This document shows, piece after piece, positions 1 through 7,572 of a stretch of 11,676 nt of DNA. The stretch comes from Flavobacteriaceae bacterium (GTDB lineage Bacteria; Bacteroidota; Bacteroidia; Flavobacteriales; Flavobacteriaceae). Both the position numbers and the translations under genes were made by a program. The DNA lies in contig DOIV01000099.1 of the NCBI GenBank assembly GCA_003511845.1, forward strand, positions 1 to 11,676, read 5' to 3'. The stretch's first letter is position 1; the number at the start of each line of letters is the position of its first letter. Under the pieces are notes generated by a model. The model saw only the letters and a list, made by a program, of their open reading frames with translations. It ran no database searches and had not been told where the DNA came from.

Positions 1-429
1 CATAATATTTCTGATGTTGAGCTGTGTGAAATTTGTGCGAATAAAAATAGAAATGCTGAATTACTTTGTGTGGTTGAAGATATACGTGATGTTATGGCTA
101 TTGAAAGTACGGCTCAGTTTAGAGGTTTGTATCATGTGTTGGGAGGTAAAATTTCACCGATTGAAGGGGTTGGTCCTCAAAACTTAACCATTGAAAGTTT
201 GGTTGCTAAAGTGAAACAAGGTACAATTAAAGAAATTATTTTCGCTTTGAGTCCGACTATGGAAGGCGATACTACCAATTTTTACATCTACAAACAGATA
301 GAAGATTTAGAGCTTAATATTTCTACCATTGCAAGAGGAATTGCCGTTGGCAACGAACTAGAATATGCAGATGAAATTACCTTAGGGAGAAGTATTTTGA
401 ATAGAATTCCGTTTGAGAATAGTTTGTGA
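1..429 (+). CDS. recR: Recombination protein RecR, C-terminal part (5' end outside window)
   Basis: RecR acts with RecO and RecF to load RecA at single-strand gaps in recombinational DNA repair. The open frame runs in from base 1 with no start codon, so the N-terminal helix-hairpin-helix and the first half of the zinc finger are missing. What remains is the second Cys pair of the zinc finger (CEIC), then a Toprim domain beginning [12 protein letters not shown], with the family blocks [37 protein letters not shown] and a final TLGRSILNR. About 142 residues are present of a usual length near 200, which fits a clean truncation by the window edge. The acidic Toprim residues appear intact. The gene converges on the minus-strand lipoprotein block and shares no obvious function with it. 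The identification is very secure. Confidence 0.96.
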   Translation, partial: HNISDVELCEICANKNRNAELLCVVEDIRDVMAIESTAQFRGLYHVLGGKISPIEGVGPQNLTIESLVAKVKQGTIKEIIFALSPTMEGDTTNFYIYKQIEDLELNISTIARGIAVGNELEYADEITLGRSILNRIPFENSL

Positions 430-453
430 AATTAAGATTTTTTATACTTTTAA

Positions 454-490
454 GTCTTTTGTCTTGTGTCTAATAGCGAAGCGGTCTTTT
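454..490. repeat. Imperfect GTCTnnT heptad repeat in the convergent gap
   Basis: The 71-bp gap between recR and the convergent lipoprotein gene holds three adjacent 7-bp units, GTCTTTT, GTCTTGT and GTCTAAT (454-474), then AGCGAAGCG and a further GTCTTTT (484-490). The gap is otherwise T-rich on the plus strand. No stable hairpin followed by a T-run is visible, so it is not called a terminator. It may be a copy of a dispersed intergenic sequence, but with one copy in view this cannot be shown. Confidence 0.35.
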
Positions 491-500
491 ATCTTTTTTA

Positions 501-1232
501 TTAATAATCTAGCGTACTCAAATGTGTAATATTTTCAATGTTTGTTGGGTCTAGAGTATATTGATTTAAGCTATTCTTTCCAACAACTATCAGGTGGTCA
601 TTTTGAATAATGACATCAAATCCAGCAATGTCAATGCTCTTAGCAAAGGTCATTTTTTCAGGGTCAGACACATCAAATATTTTAACTTCATCATCACAAA
701 GGATAAGATAGTCATTGTACAAACCTAACCCTTTTGGACTTGCCATATTACGTTGTTCTACAAGCACTGGGTTTTGAATATCAGTAACATTATATACTTC
801 TAATAAATTAACGTTATTGCCACAGTTTGAGTTTGAATGTAAGGAGACATAAGCAAACTCACCATCGGTAACCACAGGGTCGCAAGAAGTGAAATGTTCA
901 ACTGACGACTCTTTTTTTGGTGCTTCAGGATTTTCTAGGCTGTAAATAAACATTCCGCTTTGAGAACCAACAAATAAAATATTATTGTAAGCAAATAAGG
1001 TTTCTATTCTAAAGCCTATAAAAACTTCGTTTAAAAAAACAGGATTATTTTTATCGCTAATAGAAAACACATTCAAACTATTTTCATCTACGGTGTATAA
1101 ATAATCGTCTAGTATAGTAAATCTTGCTAAAGAACCGCCTTTTCCTGTTGACTGCTCTGAAGCTGAAGAATCTGAATCGCTGCTACATCCAATAAAAAAG
1201 ATGCTAATTATTATAATTGATAAATATTTCAT
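501..1232 (-). CDS. LVIVD-repeat lipoprotein (beta-propeller-like), downstream member of pair
   Basis: Exported lipoprotein of unknown function, 243 aa. Residues 1-15 form a hydrophobic signal peptide ending FIG, followed by Cys16 as the lipidation site and a Ser/Asp-rich linker (SSDSDSS). An acidic stretch just after the Cys is the kind of signal reported to send Bacteroidota lipoproteins to the cell surface. The rest is a series of blades with the LVIVD-repeat pattern: YLYTVDENSLNVFSISDKNNPVF, NILFVGSQSGMFIYSLENPEAP, FAYVSLHSNSN, NLLEVYNVTDIQNPVLV, YLILCDDEVKIFDVSDPEK and HLIVVGKNSLNQYTLDPTN. Such repeats fold as beta-propeller blades and probably bind something rather than catalyse. It starts 7 bp after the upstream lipoprotein gene stops, so the two are almost certainly co-transcribed. 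Family assignment is fairly sure; role is unknown. Confidence 0.85.
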   Translation of the reverse strand: MKYLSIIIISIFFIGCSSDSDSSASEQSTGKGGSLARFTILDDYLYTVDENSLNVFSISDKNNPVFLNEVFIGFRIETLFAYNNILFVGSQSGMFIYSLENPEAPKKESSVEHFTSCDPVVTDGEFAYVSLHSNSNCGNNVNLLEVYNVTDIQNPVLVEQRNMASPKGLGLYNDYLILCDDEVKIFDVSDPEKMTFAKSIDIAGFDVIIQNDHLIVVGKNSLNQYTLDPTNIENITHLSTLDY

Positions 1233-1239
1233 TTGTTTG

Positions 1240-1731
1240 TTATTTAGGAACCCAATTGATTAAAACTTTGCCTTGTGGTGTGTATGCATTAAATCCGTCA
1301 GGCGATAGCATTTCAGGAAAAATATTTTGCACACGTTTGGTAACCGTTAATGATTGTAAGTCTTGACTTAATTTTATGGCTATTAAATCTCGTGCTTGAT
1401 TGATGTAAATCGCATCATTTTTTATTGCTAAGTCCGTAGCACCAGGTGTTTTTATAAACTTAATAGCTTTGGGGTTTGCAGGGTCTGAATTGTCGTAAAC
1501 ATGAAAACCCTTATTTTTTTCATTGATAAATAAATAGTTTTTGTAGACATATATTTTTCCTGCATTATCAATTGAGCCTGGTTTTTCAATGCTTACTGAA
1601 GCTTCAAAAGCATCCCTATCCATATAAACAGCTTTGTAATAAGAACCAGGATCTACATCATCACCTCTGTCAAAAGGAAAAATACATGATTGTAGAGAAA
1701 GTGCAACGAGAAGAATTACTATTTTTTTCAT
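1240..1731 (-). CDS. Small lipoprotein with LVIVD-like repeats, upstream member of pair
   Basis: Exported lipoprotein of 163 aa with no recognised catalytic motif. The signal peptide ends with a classical lipobox, LQS-C, with Cys16 as the lipidation site. A conserved-looking block follows (YKAVYMDRDAFEASVSI), then propeller-type repeats: GKIYVYKNYLFINEKNKGFHVYDNSDPANP and DLAIKNDAIYINQARDLIAIKL. The protein ends GKVLINWVPK, which looks like a natural end of this module. In some Bacteroidota proteins, as I recall them, this N-terminal section and the repeats of the downstream gene form one longer polypeptide, so the two products may be halves of one ancestral protein and may assemble. It lies 63 bp behind hemJ on the same strand with no clear promoter or terminator between, so read-through from hemH-hemJ is possible. 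Function unknown. Confidence 0.83.
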   Translation of the reverse strand: MKKIVILLVALSLQSCIFPFDRGDDVDPGSYYKAVYMDRDAFEASVSIEKPGSIDNAGKIYVYKNYLFINEKNKGFHVYDNSDPANPKAIKFIKTPGATDLAIKNDAIYINQARDLIAIKLSQDLQSLTVTKRVQNIFPEMLSPDGFNAYTPQGKVLINWVPK

Positions 1732-1794
1732 TGTAGAATTGGTTTGTTTTTTATGAGATGCAATAAAAATAAAAAGGTTGCTTTATTAATTGTT

Positions 1795-2346
1795 TTATTC
1801 CTGATTCCAATCCTTTTTTGCTCTAATTCTTTTGTATAATTTTATGCCGAGCATAAGTAATACAGAAACACCTAGAATACCTAATACTCCAAAAACCCAT
1901 CCTAAAGAATTTTTTAATACTACTAAAAATACAATAGCAAATAAGATAAGAGTGGCAACTTCATTCCAAATCCGTAAGGCAAAAGAAGAATAGTTTAAAT
2001 GTCCTTTTTCAATTTGATTGATCATGTGTTGACAACTAAAGTGATATAAATATAGAGCCAGAACAAAAGTTAGTTTAATATGCATCCAACTTGCTTTTAG
2101 CCATTCAGGTTGTAAAATTAATAGCCATGTAGCAAAAATAGCGGTGAGTATTGCAGAAGGCCAGGTGATGATGTACCATAACCTTTTGCTCATCAACTGA
2201 TACTGCTTTTGTAATATTTTTTTTTCTAATTCAGGCTTTTCTTCAGCTTCTTTAAAATAAATAAATAATCTGATGATATAAAAAAGTCCAGCAAACCATG
2301 TGGTTATAAATATGATGTGGAGCGATTTTATATAAAGATAATCCAT
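1795..2346 (-). CDS. hemJ: Protoporphyrinogen IX oxidase HemJ
   Basis: Inner-membrane enzyme that oxidises protoporphyrinogen IX to protoporphyrin IX, the penultimate step of haem synthesis; HemJ is the haem-b-containing type unrelated to HemG and HemY. At 183 aa it is slightly longer than many members because of a last membrane segment. Visible family signatures are the N-terminal IKSLHIIFITTWFAGLFYIIRLF with the invariant His10, KRLWYIITWPS after a charged loop, the WMHIKL block (His89, Lys91) and RIWNEVATLILFAIVFLVVLK. Hydrophobic stretches at about 6-30, 60-78, 88-106, 126-144 and 148-170 suggest five membrane helices. The start codon lies 1 bp after the hemH stop, so translation is probably coupled, and the product of HemJ is the substrate of HemH. 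The electron acceptor is not encoded nearby. Confidence 0.93.
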   Translation of the reverse strand: MDYLYIKSLHIIFITTWFAGLFYIIRLFIYFKEAEEKPELEKKILQKQYQLMSKRLWYIITWPSAILTAIFATWLLILQPEWLKASWMHIKLTFVLALYLYHFSCQHMINQIEKGHLNYSSFALRIWNEVATLILFAIVFLVVLKNSLGWVFGVLGILGVSVLLMLGIKLYKRIRAKKDWNQE

Positions 2347-2347
2347 T

Positions 2348-3385
2348 TTAGAAAGTTACAGGTTCACCAATCCATTCATTCAGCCATTCAACCATCACAG
2401 TTACCCAATCGTCATTATCATTCAAACAGGGTATATAATTGTAATTTTTGCCTCCAGCTTTGATATAATCTTCTTTACCTCTCATGGCAATTTCTTCTAA
2501 AGTTTCTAAACAATCGGCTACAAAAGCGGGAGTAATTACAGCTAAATTTTTGACTCCACCTTTTGCCAAACGCTCAAATTCAAAATCGGTGTAAGGTTTT
2601 AACCAAGGGTCTTTTAACATTCTAGATTGAAAAGAAATACTATAAGTACCTTCTTTTAATTTTAATGTATTTACAATTTGCTTTGTAGTTTCAAAACATT
2701 GACTTCTATAACAAGTTTTTCTAGATTTCGGATTGTTTTCACAGCAATCTACATTTAGAACGATATCACCATGCGTATTTGTTTTGTCAGTTTTAAAAAT
2801 ATGTCGCTCAGGAATACCATGATAAGAAAATAAAATATGATCGTAATTAAAATCTGATAAATGCTTTTCAATATTATTACTCATCACTTTGATATAATCA
2901 GAATTGTCGTAAAAAGGAGGTAAAACATCCATTTTAATGGTAGGAAATGATTTTCTGTTGATTTCTTTTGCTTTTTCAACTACCGTTTCAAATGACGACA
3001 TAGCATAATGAGGATAAAGAGGTACTAACAAAATCTCTTCAACATTTTGATTTACCAATTCTTGAATGGCATTTTGAATACTCATTGAACCATAACGCAT
3101 CCCTAAAGCAACAGGAATATCTAATTGTTTGGCTACTTTTTTTGAAAATAATTCTGAAATCACCACTAAAGGAGAACCTTCTTTCGTCCAAATCTCTTTA
3201 TAGGCTTCAGCAACTTTTTTTGGACGTGTATTTAAAATAATGCCTTTAATAAGTAGATACCGCTTCCAATAGGGTATGTCAATTACCCTTTCATCCATTA
3301 AGAACTCATCTAAATATTTTCTAACGTCTTTAGTTTTTGTACTATCTGGTGATCCGAGATTGACTAATAATATTCCTTTCTTCAT
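2348..3385 (-). CDS. hemH: Ferrochelatase HemH
   Basis: Inserts Fe(II) into protoporphyrin IX, the final haem step. The 345-aa protein opens MKKGILLVNLGSPDS, the usual ferrochelatase start. It contains the EGSPL block (69-73), the catalytic His189 in SYHGIPERH and the conserved Glu294 in FVADCLETLEE. Four cysteines (214, 215, 225, 230) in an insert after the catalytic His are placed as expected for an internal [2Fe-2S] cluster seen in some bacterial ferrochelatases; no cluster can be proved from sequence. The ATG at 3385 is chosen over an in-frame TTG at 3406 because the seven extra residues are unlike the family and that TTG lies inside a TAnnTTTG promoter element. It is the first gene of the hemH-hemJ unit and is divergent from the TraB-family gene. 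Confidence 0.96.
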   Translation of the reverse strand: MKKGILLVNLGSPDSTKTKDVRKYLDEFLMDERVIDIPYWKRYLLIKGIILNTRPKKVAEAYKEIWTKEGSPLVVISELFSKKVAKQLDIPVALGMRYGSMSIQNAIQELVNQNVEEILLVPLYPHYAMSSFETVVEKAKEINRKSFPTIKMDVLPPFYDNSDYIKVMSNNIEKHLSDFNYDHILFSYHGIPERHIFKTDKTNTHGDIVLNVDCCENNPKSRKTCYRSQCFETTKQIVNTLKLKEGTYSISFQSRMLKDPWLKPYTDFEFERLAKGGVKNLAVITPAFVADCLETLEEIAMRGKEDYIKAGGKNYNYIPCLNDNDDWVTVMVEWLNEWIGEPVTF

Positions 3386-3403
3386 TGAGTTGTAAATTGA
3401 CGT

Positions 3404-3411
3404 CAAAAATA
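3404..3411 (-). promoter_or_regulatory. Candidate -7 element for hemH
   Basis: Read on the minus strand the sequence is TATTTTTG, an exact match to the Bacteroidota TAnnTTTG motif, ending 18 bp before the hemH ATG. Transcription would start about 12 bases ahead of the ATG. No TTG is present at the expected upstream distance, so the -33 half is weak and the call is moderate. Confidence 0.45.
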
Positions 3412-3576
3412 CAATTATTATATCATTTGACTTTAGAATTTTGCTAACAAAAAAGGTTTTTTAAAATTTTACTTAAAAATTAGCGTTTACTCACTAACTA
3501 ACCCATTTTACTCAATCGTATTTTTTCTATTTTAATTAAATAGATATATTTACATTTTGCTAAAAAAAATCAGTTC

Positions 3577-6500
3577 ATGAAAAATATTTTTCTAATAACC
3601 TTGCTTTTATTAATCTATAATGTTGATGCTCAGCAGGAATATCAGAGCTTACTCTGGAAAATATCAGGTAATAACTTAACAAAAGATTCCTATTTGTATG
3701 GTACCATGCATGTGAGTAGTAAAGTTGCTTTCAGGTTAGATGATGTGTTTTATGAATCTTTGAATAAAAGTGAAATTATAGCTCTAGAATCGGATCCTTC
3801 AAAGTGGATGGAAAACAGTTACGACTTGTTAAATACAAGCATGTCATATTATTCTGGTGGCTCATATTATAATAAAGATTTTTATTCCAGTTTATTCAAA
3901 CTTCCTTTTCCTGAGAAATTAACTATTAGAACTGCCATTCGATTGGACAACTCTCTAGTAAATGGTTATTTGTATAGAAAACAAAGAGGGTCAGATAATT
4001 TTGAAGAAGAAACCTATTTAGATATGTTTATTTACCAAGCTGGTAAAAAACACAATAAACGGGTTATTGGACTTGAAGATTTCAACGAGTCTAGGTCATT
4101 AGTTACTAAGGCGAGTTATAATATGATGAAAAAGCCGCAAGATAAGTGGTTAAGGAAATTATATGAAGAAAAACCAATGTATGCTTTTATTGAAGATGCT
4201 TATAGAAGCCGAAATTTAGACTTGTTAGATTCTATTGGTGTGGCAAGTAATACAGAACATTTTAGGCAATACATGCTTTATAAAAGGAATGAGAATATGG
4301 TAAATGTGTTAGACTCGGTAATGCAAAAACAGTCTGTTTTTTCAGGAGTTGGTGCAGCACATTTACCAGGAAAAAAAGGTGTTATTGAACTATTGAGAAA
4401 CAAAGGATATATTGTTACTCCATTAACTTCTAAAAGAACACCTTATGGTAAAGCTCAGAAAAAAGAACTTGAAATAATTTTTACTGAGCCTTATTTAAAA
4501 TTAGAGGCTACTCCTGATGATTTTCTATCTATAAAAAGCTTTGAAAAGTTAAGAGAATTGAATTTATTCAATCAAAAATATTATATAGCCACAGACATGG
4601 CTAATGGTGGTTATTTGGCAATTACGAGAATTAACACTTTTGATTATTTAAATGCAAAAAAGAAGATAGAATTAAAAGATATAGATAACCTTTTATATGA
4701 AGATGTTCCAGGTAAAATTATTGAGAAAAAAGTATTAACAAATCCTTATCCTGGTATTGGTATAATAAACAAAACTAAAAAAGGAGATTTTCAAAAATAC
4801 CATATTTACAAAACACCACTTGAAATTGTTATCATAAAATTAGGTGGTAAAAAAGAATACGCTATAAATCATGCTGATGAAATTTTTAATTCTATAGTCT
4901 TTAAAACCAAAGCTACCACTTTGGTTGATTTTACCCCAAATTTCGGCAAGTATTCTGTTAAATTACCAGAAAATTATATTGCTGAAGGTTTTGGTGTGGC
5001 TGGTAAAAACACCATTCAAGCTTATGATGATAATGGATTTTATTTTTTAGAAGAAGTGCCAATTCATGAAGTTACATTTATTGAAGAAGATAAGTTTGAG
5101 GCAGTCTATATTCACAAAGCGTTTTATGATGATCTCAAATTAGAAAAAGAGAAAGGAAAGTTGATGAAGTCTAACTACTCAACATATCAGTCATTAGCTA
5201 TACTTGATACTTTAACAGATAAAAAGGTGATGTTAAGGAGCATTGTAAAAGATGAAATTTATTATTTAATGGGGTATGTCGGTAAGGACACTGTTGCTGC
5301 CACTTCATATTTTGATTCCTTCAAGTTTAAAAATATTCTTTACAAAAAAGAATTCAAACAAGTTAAAGATACTGCCTTACATTTCTCTGTTTTGACGAAT
5401 GTTAAACAGCCTTTTCCAACAAATTTATACCGTAGCGGTGTCGCTAAAAAGCCCTATGAGCATTTGACGAAACACACACGATATAATTCTAAAACCAATG
5501 AAAGTATATTTGTTACTAGAAATAAATACCATGACTTTAAAATGGTTGAAAATATTGATAGTTTGTGGAGTCAAATAGATAAAAAATATGACTATCAGTT
5601 TGCATTATCTCATAAAGAGAAGTCTAAAAAAGATGACGTATATACCTATTCTTTTTTCTTAAAAGACAGTTTAAGTTCAAAACAGATAAGAGTTAAGAAT
5701 GTGCTAAAAAAAGGGGTGTTGTTTGAGTTGAGAACTTTAGAAGACAGTATTAGTACCACCTCAAAATTTGTTGAGAATTTTTACAACACATTTACACCTT
5801 TAGATACTTTATTAGGTAGAGATGTTTTTGAGAACAAAGTAACCGATTATTTTAAAGCTTTAAAGAGTAAAGATAGTATTGCAGATAATGCAGAGTATTT
5901 GATAAAATATGAGGAAGCAGATGTTGATACAATGATTGCTTTATTAAATAATTTTGAGTTTCCTAAGGATAAGAAAAGTGCAAAAGAAGCACTCATATAT
6001 GAGTTTTCAGATTTAAAAAGTGAAAAAACAGCGTCTTTTCTTAAAAGGATGTATCAAAAATCATATAGTGATCCAAAAACACAAATTAACATTTTAGAGA
6101 CATTGATTGCTAAAAGAGATATTGAATCGTATAAATTAATTTTGTCTTTACTTGAAGAAGATTTTCCTATCGGTTCTTATAGTATGAATAATATTTTTCT
6201 CTTGTCTAAAGAAAAGGACTCCCTTCAGTTAAAAAGGAAGTTATTTCCTGAATTATTGAAATATTCATCTATTCAAGAATATAAACAGCCAGTTTACGGT
6301 CTTTTAGCCCAGTTAAAAGACAGCAGTATAATTAAGCCTAGAGTTTATAAAAAATTTAAAGATCAAATTTTTAATGACGCCAAAATTGAATTGAAAAGAA
6401 GTTTAATGAAAGACCATCAGTCTTATGGAAATAATACGCTATTGAGTAATTATGTGAATCTATTATATCCGTTTAGAGAAGATAAAAATATTGCTCGTTT

Positions 6501-7053
6501 TTATATAAAACTATTAGAGAGTAATAATATTGAAGCTCTAAGTGATTATTATGTATTGTTGAAAACAAAAGGAGAAACAATACCTAAAAAGTTAGAAAAT
6601 AAGACGTTGAATGATATTGAGAATTTAAGCGTATTAATTCATAAACTAAAAAAGAAAAACCTATTACCACAGGTTTTTAAAACAGAAAAATTTCAATTAA
6701 AATATGCTCAATCAGAATTGTTTTCATCTGTATATGGTGATTATGATGAGGATAAAATTTCTTTTCTAAAGAAAGAAGAATTAATCCTGAATAATAAATC
6801 TTTAGATGTTTACTTTTTTAAAGTAAAAGATAATGACGGTTATTCAAATTCTAAAGCAGAATGGTTGTATTATATAGCTTTTAAGAAAGATAAAAAGATA
6901 ATAAGTGTAGAACCTTATTTTACATTTGACACTAAAAATAGTTCCTTGAAAGGAACTAAAAGCGAAGATGAATTGATAAAAGAAGCCTTAGATAAAATAA
7001 GGTATAAAGATAGAAAACGACTTCAAGGTGCTTCTAATAATTATAATTACTAA
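3577..7053 (+). CDS. Large exported TraB/GumN-family protein with repeat modules and alpha-solenoid
   Basis: A 1158-aa secreted protein of unknown substrate. Residues 1-18 are a type I signal peptide (likely cut after VDA). Residues 20-285 are a TraB/GumN domain, related to Tiki metalloproteases and ChaN haem-binding proteins: it shows the start LLWKISG, the two GxxH motifs (GTMH 42-45 and GAAH 259-262), Glu71 in ALESD, and GKKHNKRVIGLED. Most TraB/GumN proteins stop there. Here about 870 residues follow. Three segments ending near 443, 585 and 742 share a pattern of strand-rich sequence closing with a phrase like FDSFKFK, and look like diverged tandem modules. From about 750 to 1000 the sequence is helical and HEAT-like. 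A separate alpha/beta C-terminal domain covers about 1040-1158. Divergent from hemH and convergent with trmH; whether it has a role in haem handling is open. Confidence 0.85.
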   Translation: MKNIFLITLLLLIYNVDAQQEYQSLLWKISGNNLTKDSYLYGTMHVSSKVAFRLDDVFYESLNKSEIIALESDPSKWMENSYDLLNTSMSYYSGGSYYNKDFYSSLFKLPFPEKLTIRTAIRLDNSLVNGYLYRKQRGSDNFEEETYLDMFIYQAGKKHNKRVIGLEDFNESRSLVTKASYNMMKKPQDKWLRKLYEEKPMYAFIEDAYRSRNLDLLDSIGVASNTEHFRQYMLYKRNENMVNVLDSVMQKQSVFSGVGAAHLPGKKGVIELLRNKGYIVTPLTSKRTPYGKAQKKELEIIFTEPYLKLEATPDDFLSIKSFEKLRELNLFNQKYYIATDMANGGYLAITRINTFDYLNAKKKIELKDIDNLLYEDVPGKIIEKKVLTNPYPGIGIINKTKKGDFQKYHIYKTPLEIVIIKLGGKKEYAINHADEIFNSIVFKTKATTLVDFTPNFGKYSVKLPENYIAEGFGVAGKNTIQAYDDNGFYFLEEVPIHEVTFIEEDKFEAVYIHKAFYDDLKLEKEKGKLMKSNYSTYQSLAILDTLTDKKVMLRSIVKDEIYYLMGYVGKDTVAATSYFDSFKFKNILYKKEFKQVKDTALHFSVLTNVKQPFPTNLYRSGVAKKPYEHLTKHTRYNSKTNESIFVTRNKYHDFKMVENIDSLWSQIDKKYDYQFALSHKEKSKKDDVYTYSFFLKDSLSSKQIRVKNVLKKGVLFELRTLEDSISTTSKFVENFYNTFTPLDTLLGRDVFENKVTDYFKALKSKDSIADNAEYLIKYEEADVDTMIALLNNFEFPKDKKSAKEALIYEFSDLKSEKTASFLKRMYQKSYSDPKTQINILETLIAKRDIESYKLILSLLEEDFPIGSYSMNNIFLLSKEKDSLQLKRKLFPELLKYSSIQEYKQPVYGLLAQLKDSSIIKPRVYKKFKDQIFNDAKIELKRSLMKDHQSYGNNTLLSNYVNLLYPFREDKNIARFYIKLLESNNIEALSDYYVLLKTKGETIPKKLENKTLNDIENLSVLIHKLKKKNLLPQVFKTEKFQLKYAQSELFSSVYGDYDEDKISFLKKEELILNNKSLDVYFFKVKDNDGYSNSKAEWLYYIAFKKDKKIISVEPYFTFDTKNSSLKGTKSEDELIKEALDKIRYKDRKRLQGASNNYNY

Positions 7054-7056
7054 AAT

Positions 7057-7572
7057 TCAGGTCGAACTCAGGTTATTAAGCTGATTTGTAATTTCATAAA
7101 GAGCTATAGCCAGACTGTGAATTACATTCATTGATGAATTTTGACCATACATAGGTATTTCAATACTTTGGTCTAATAAGTTTACATCAGAAATCCCGTT
7201 TCTTTCACTGCCTAATATCAGTACTATTTTACGATGTGAAGTGAAATTAAAGTTTTTAATAGGTTTACTGGTATCCGTAATTTCTAATCCAACTATTATG
7301 TTTCCTTCACTTTTCAATTGTTTAACCAATTGATTGAAATCTGAGTAGCGATCAGCTGCAACTTGATTGATGGTGTTTCTTGCTGTTCTTTGTATTTTTT
7401 TATTTTCTAAGGGTGCTGAATTTTCATGAAGGTAAATTTTTTCTACCCCAAAGCTTTCAGCAATACGGAAGCACATTCCAATATTTTCTGGTGTTCTTAT
7501 TTTATCACAAACCAATGTAATCGGAAATTTTTTCTGTCTGTTTTGTATTTTATTATGGGTTAGCTGTTTCAT
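7057..7572 (-). CDS. TrmH-family (SpoU/SPOUT) RNA 2'-O-methyltransferase
   Basis: Transfers a methyl group from S-adenosylmethionine to a ribose 2'-OH in RNA, probably a tRNA; the exact target cannot be read from sequence. The 171 residues hold the three SPOUT motifs: motif 1 TPENIGMCFRIAESFG (Asn30, Arg36), motif 2 LILGSERNGI (Glu123) and motif 3 IEIPMYGQNSSMNVIHSLAIALYE (Asn149), which form the knotted SAM site. No N-terminal RNA-binding L30e-like domain is present, so it is a minimal catalytic form closer to TrmH/TrmL in size. Its ATG directly follows the stop codon of the AraC-type regulator with no gap, which implies one transcript and translational coupling. It ends 3 bp from the convergent TraB-family gene, so any terminator must lie inside coding sequence. 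Confidence 0.92.
   Translation of the reverse strand: MKQLTHNKIQNRQKKFPITLVCDKIRTPENIGMCFRIAESFGVEKIYLHENSAPLENKKIQRTARNTINQVAADRYSDFNQLVKQLKSEGNIIVGLEITDTSKPIKNFNFTSHRKIVLILGSERNGISDVNLLDQSIEIPMYGQNSSMNVIHSLAIALYEITNQLNNLSST

Noticed and set aside
1732..1794. Separate promoter for the lipoprotein pair
   Set aside because: No TAnnTTTG match on the minus strand in this AT-rich gap; transcription from hemH-hemJ is simpler.
3452..3461. Fifth operator copy upstream of hemH (AAAAACCTTT on the minus strand)
   Set aside because: One mismatch at a fixed position of the motif inside a homopolymer-rich stretch, single copy and no phasing partner; easily chance.
3541..3560. Possible promoter for the TraB-family gene (TATATTTA or TACATTTTG)
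   Set aside because: Neither matches TAnnTTTG exactly (the second has one base too many) and no TTG lies at a suitable distance upstream, so it is not listed as a feature.
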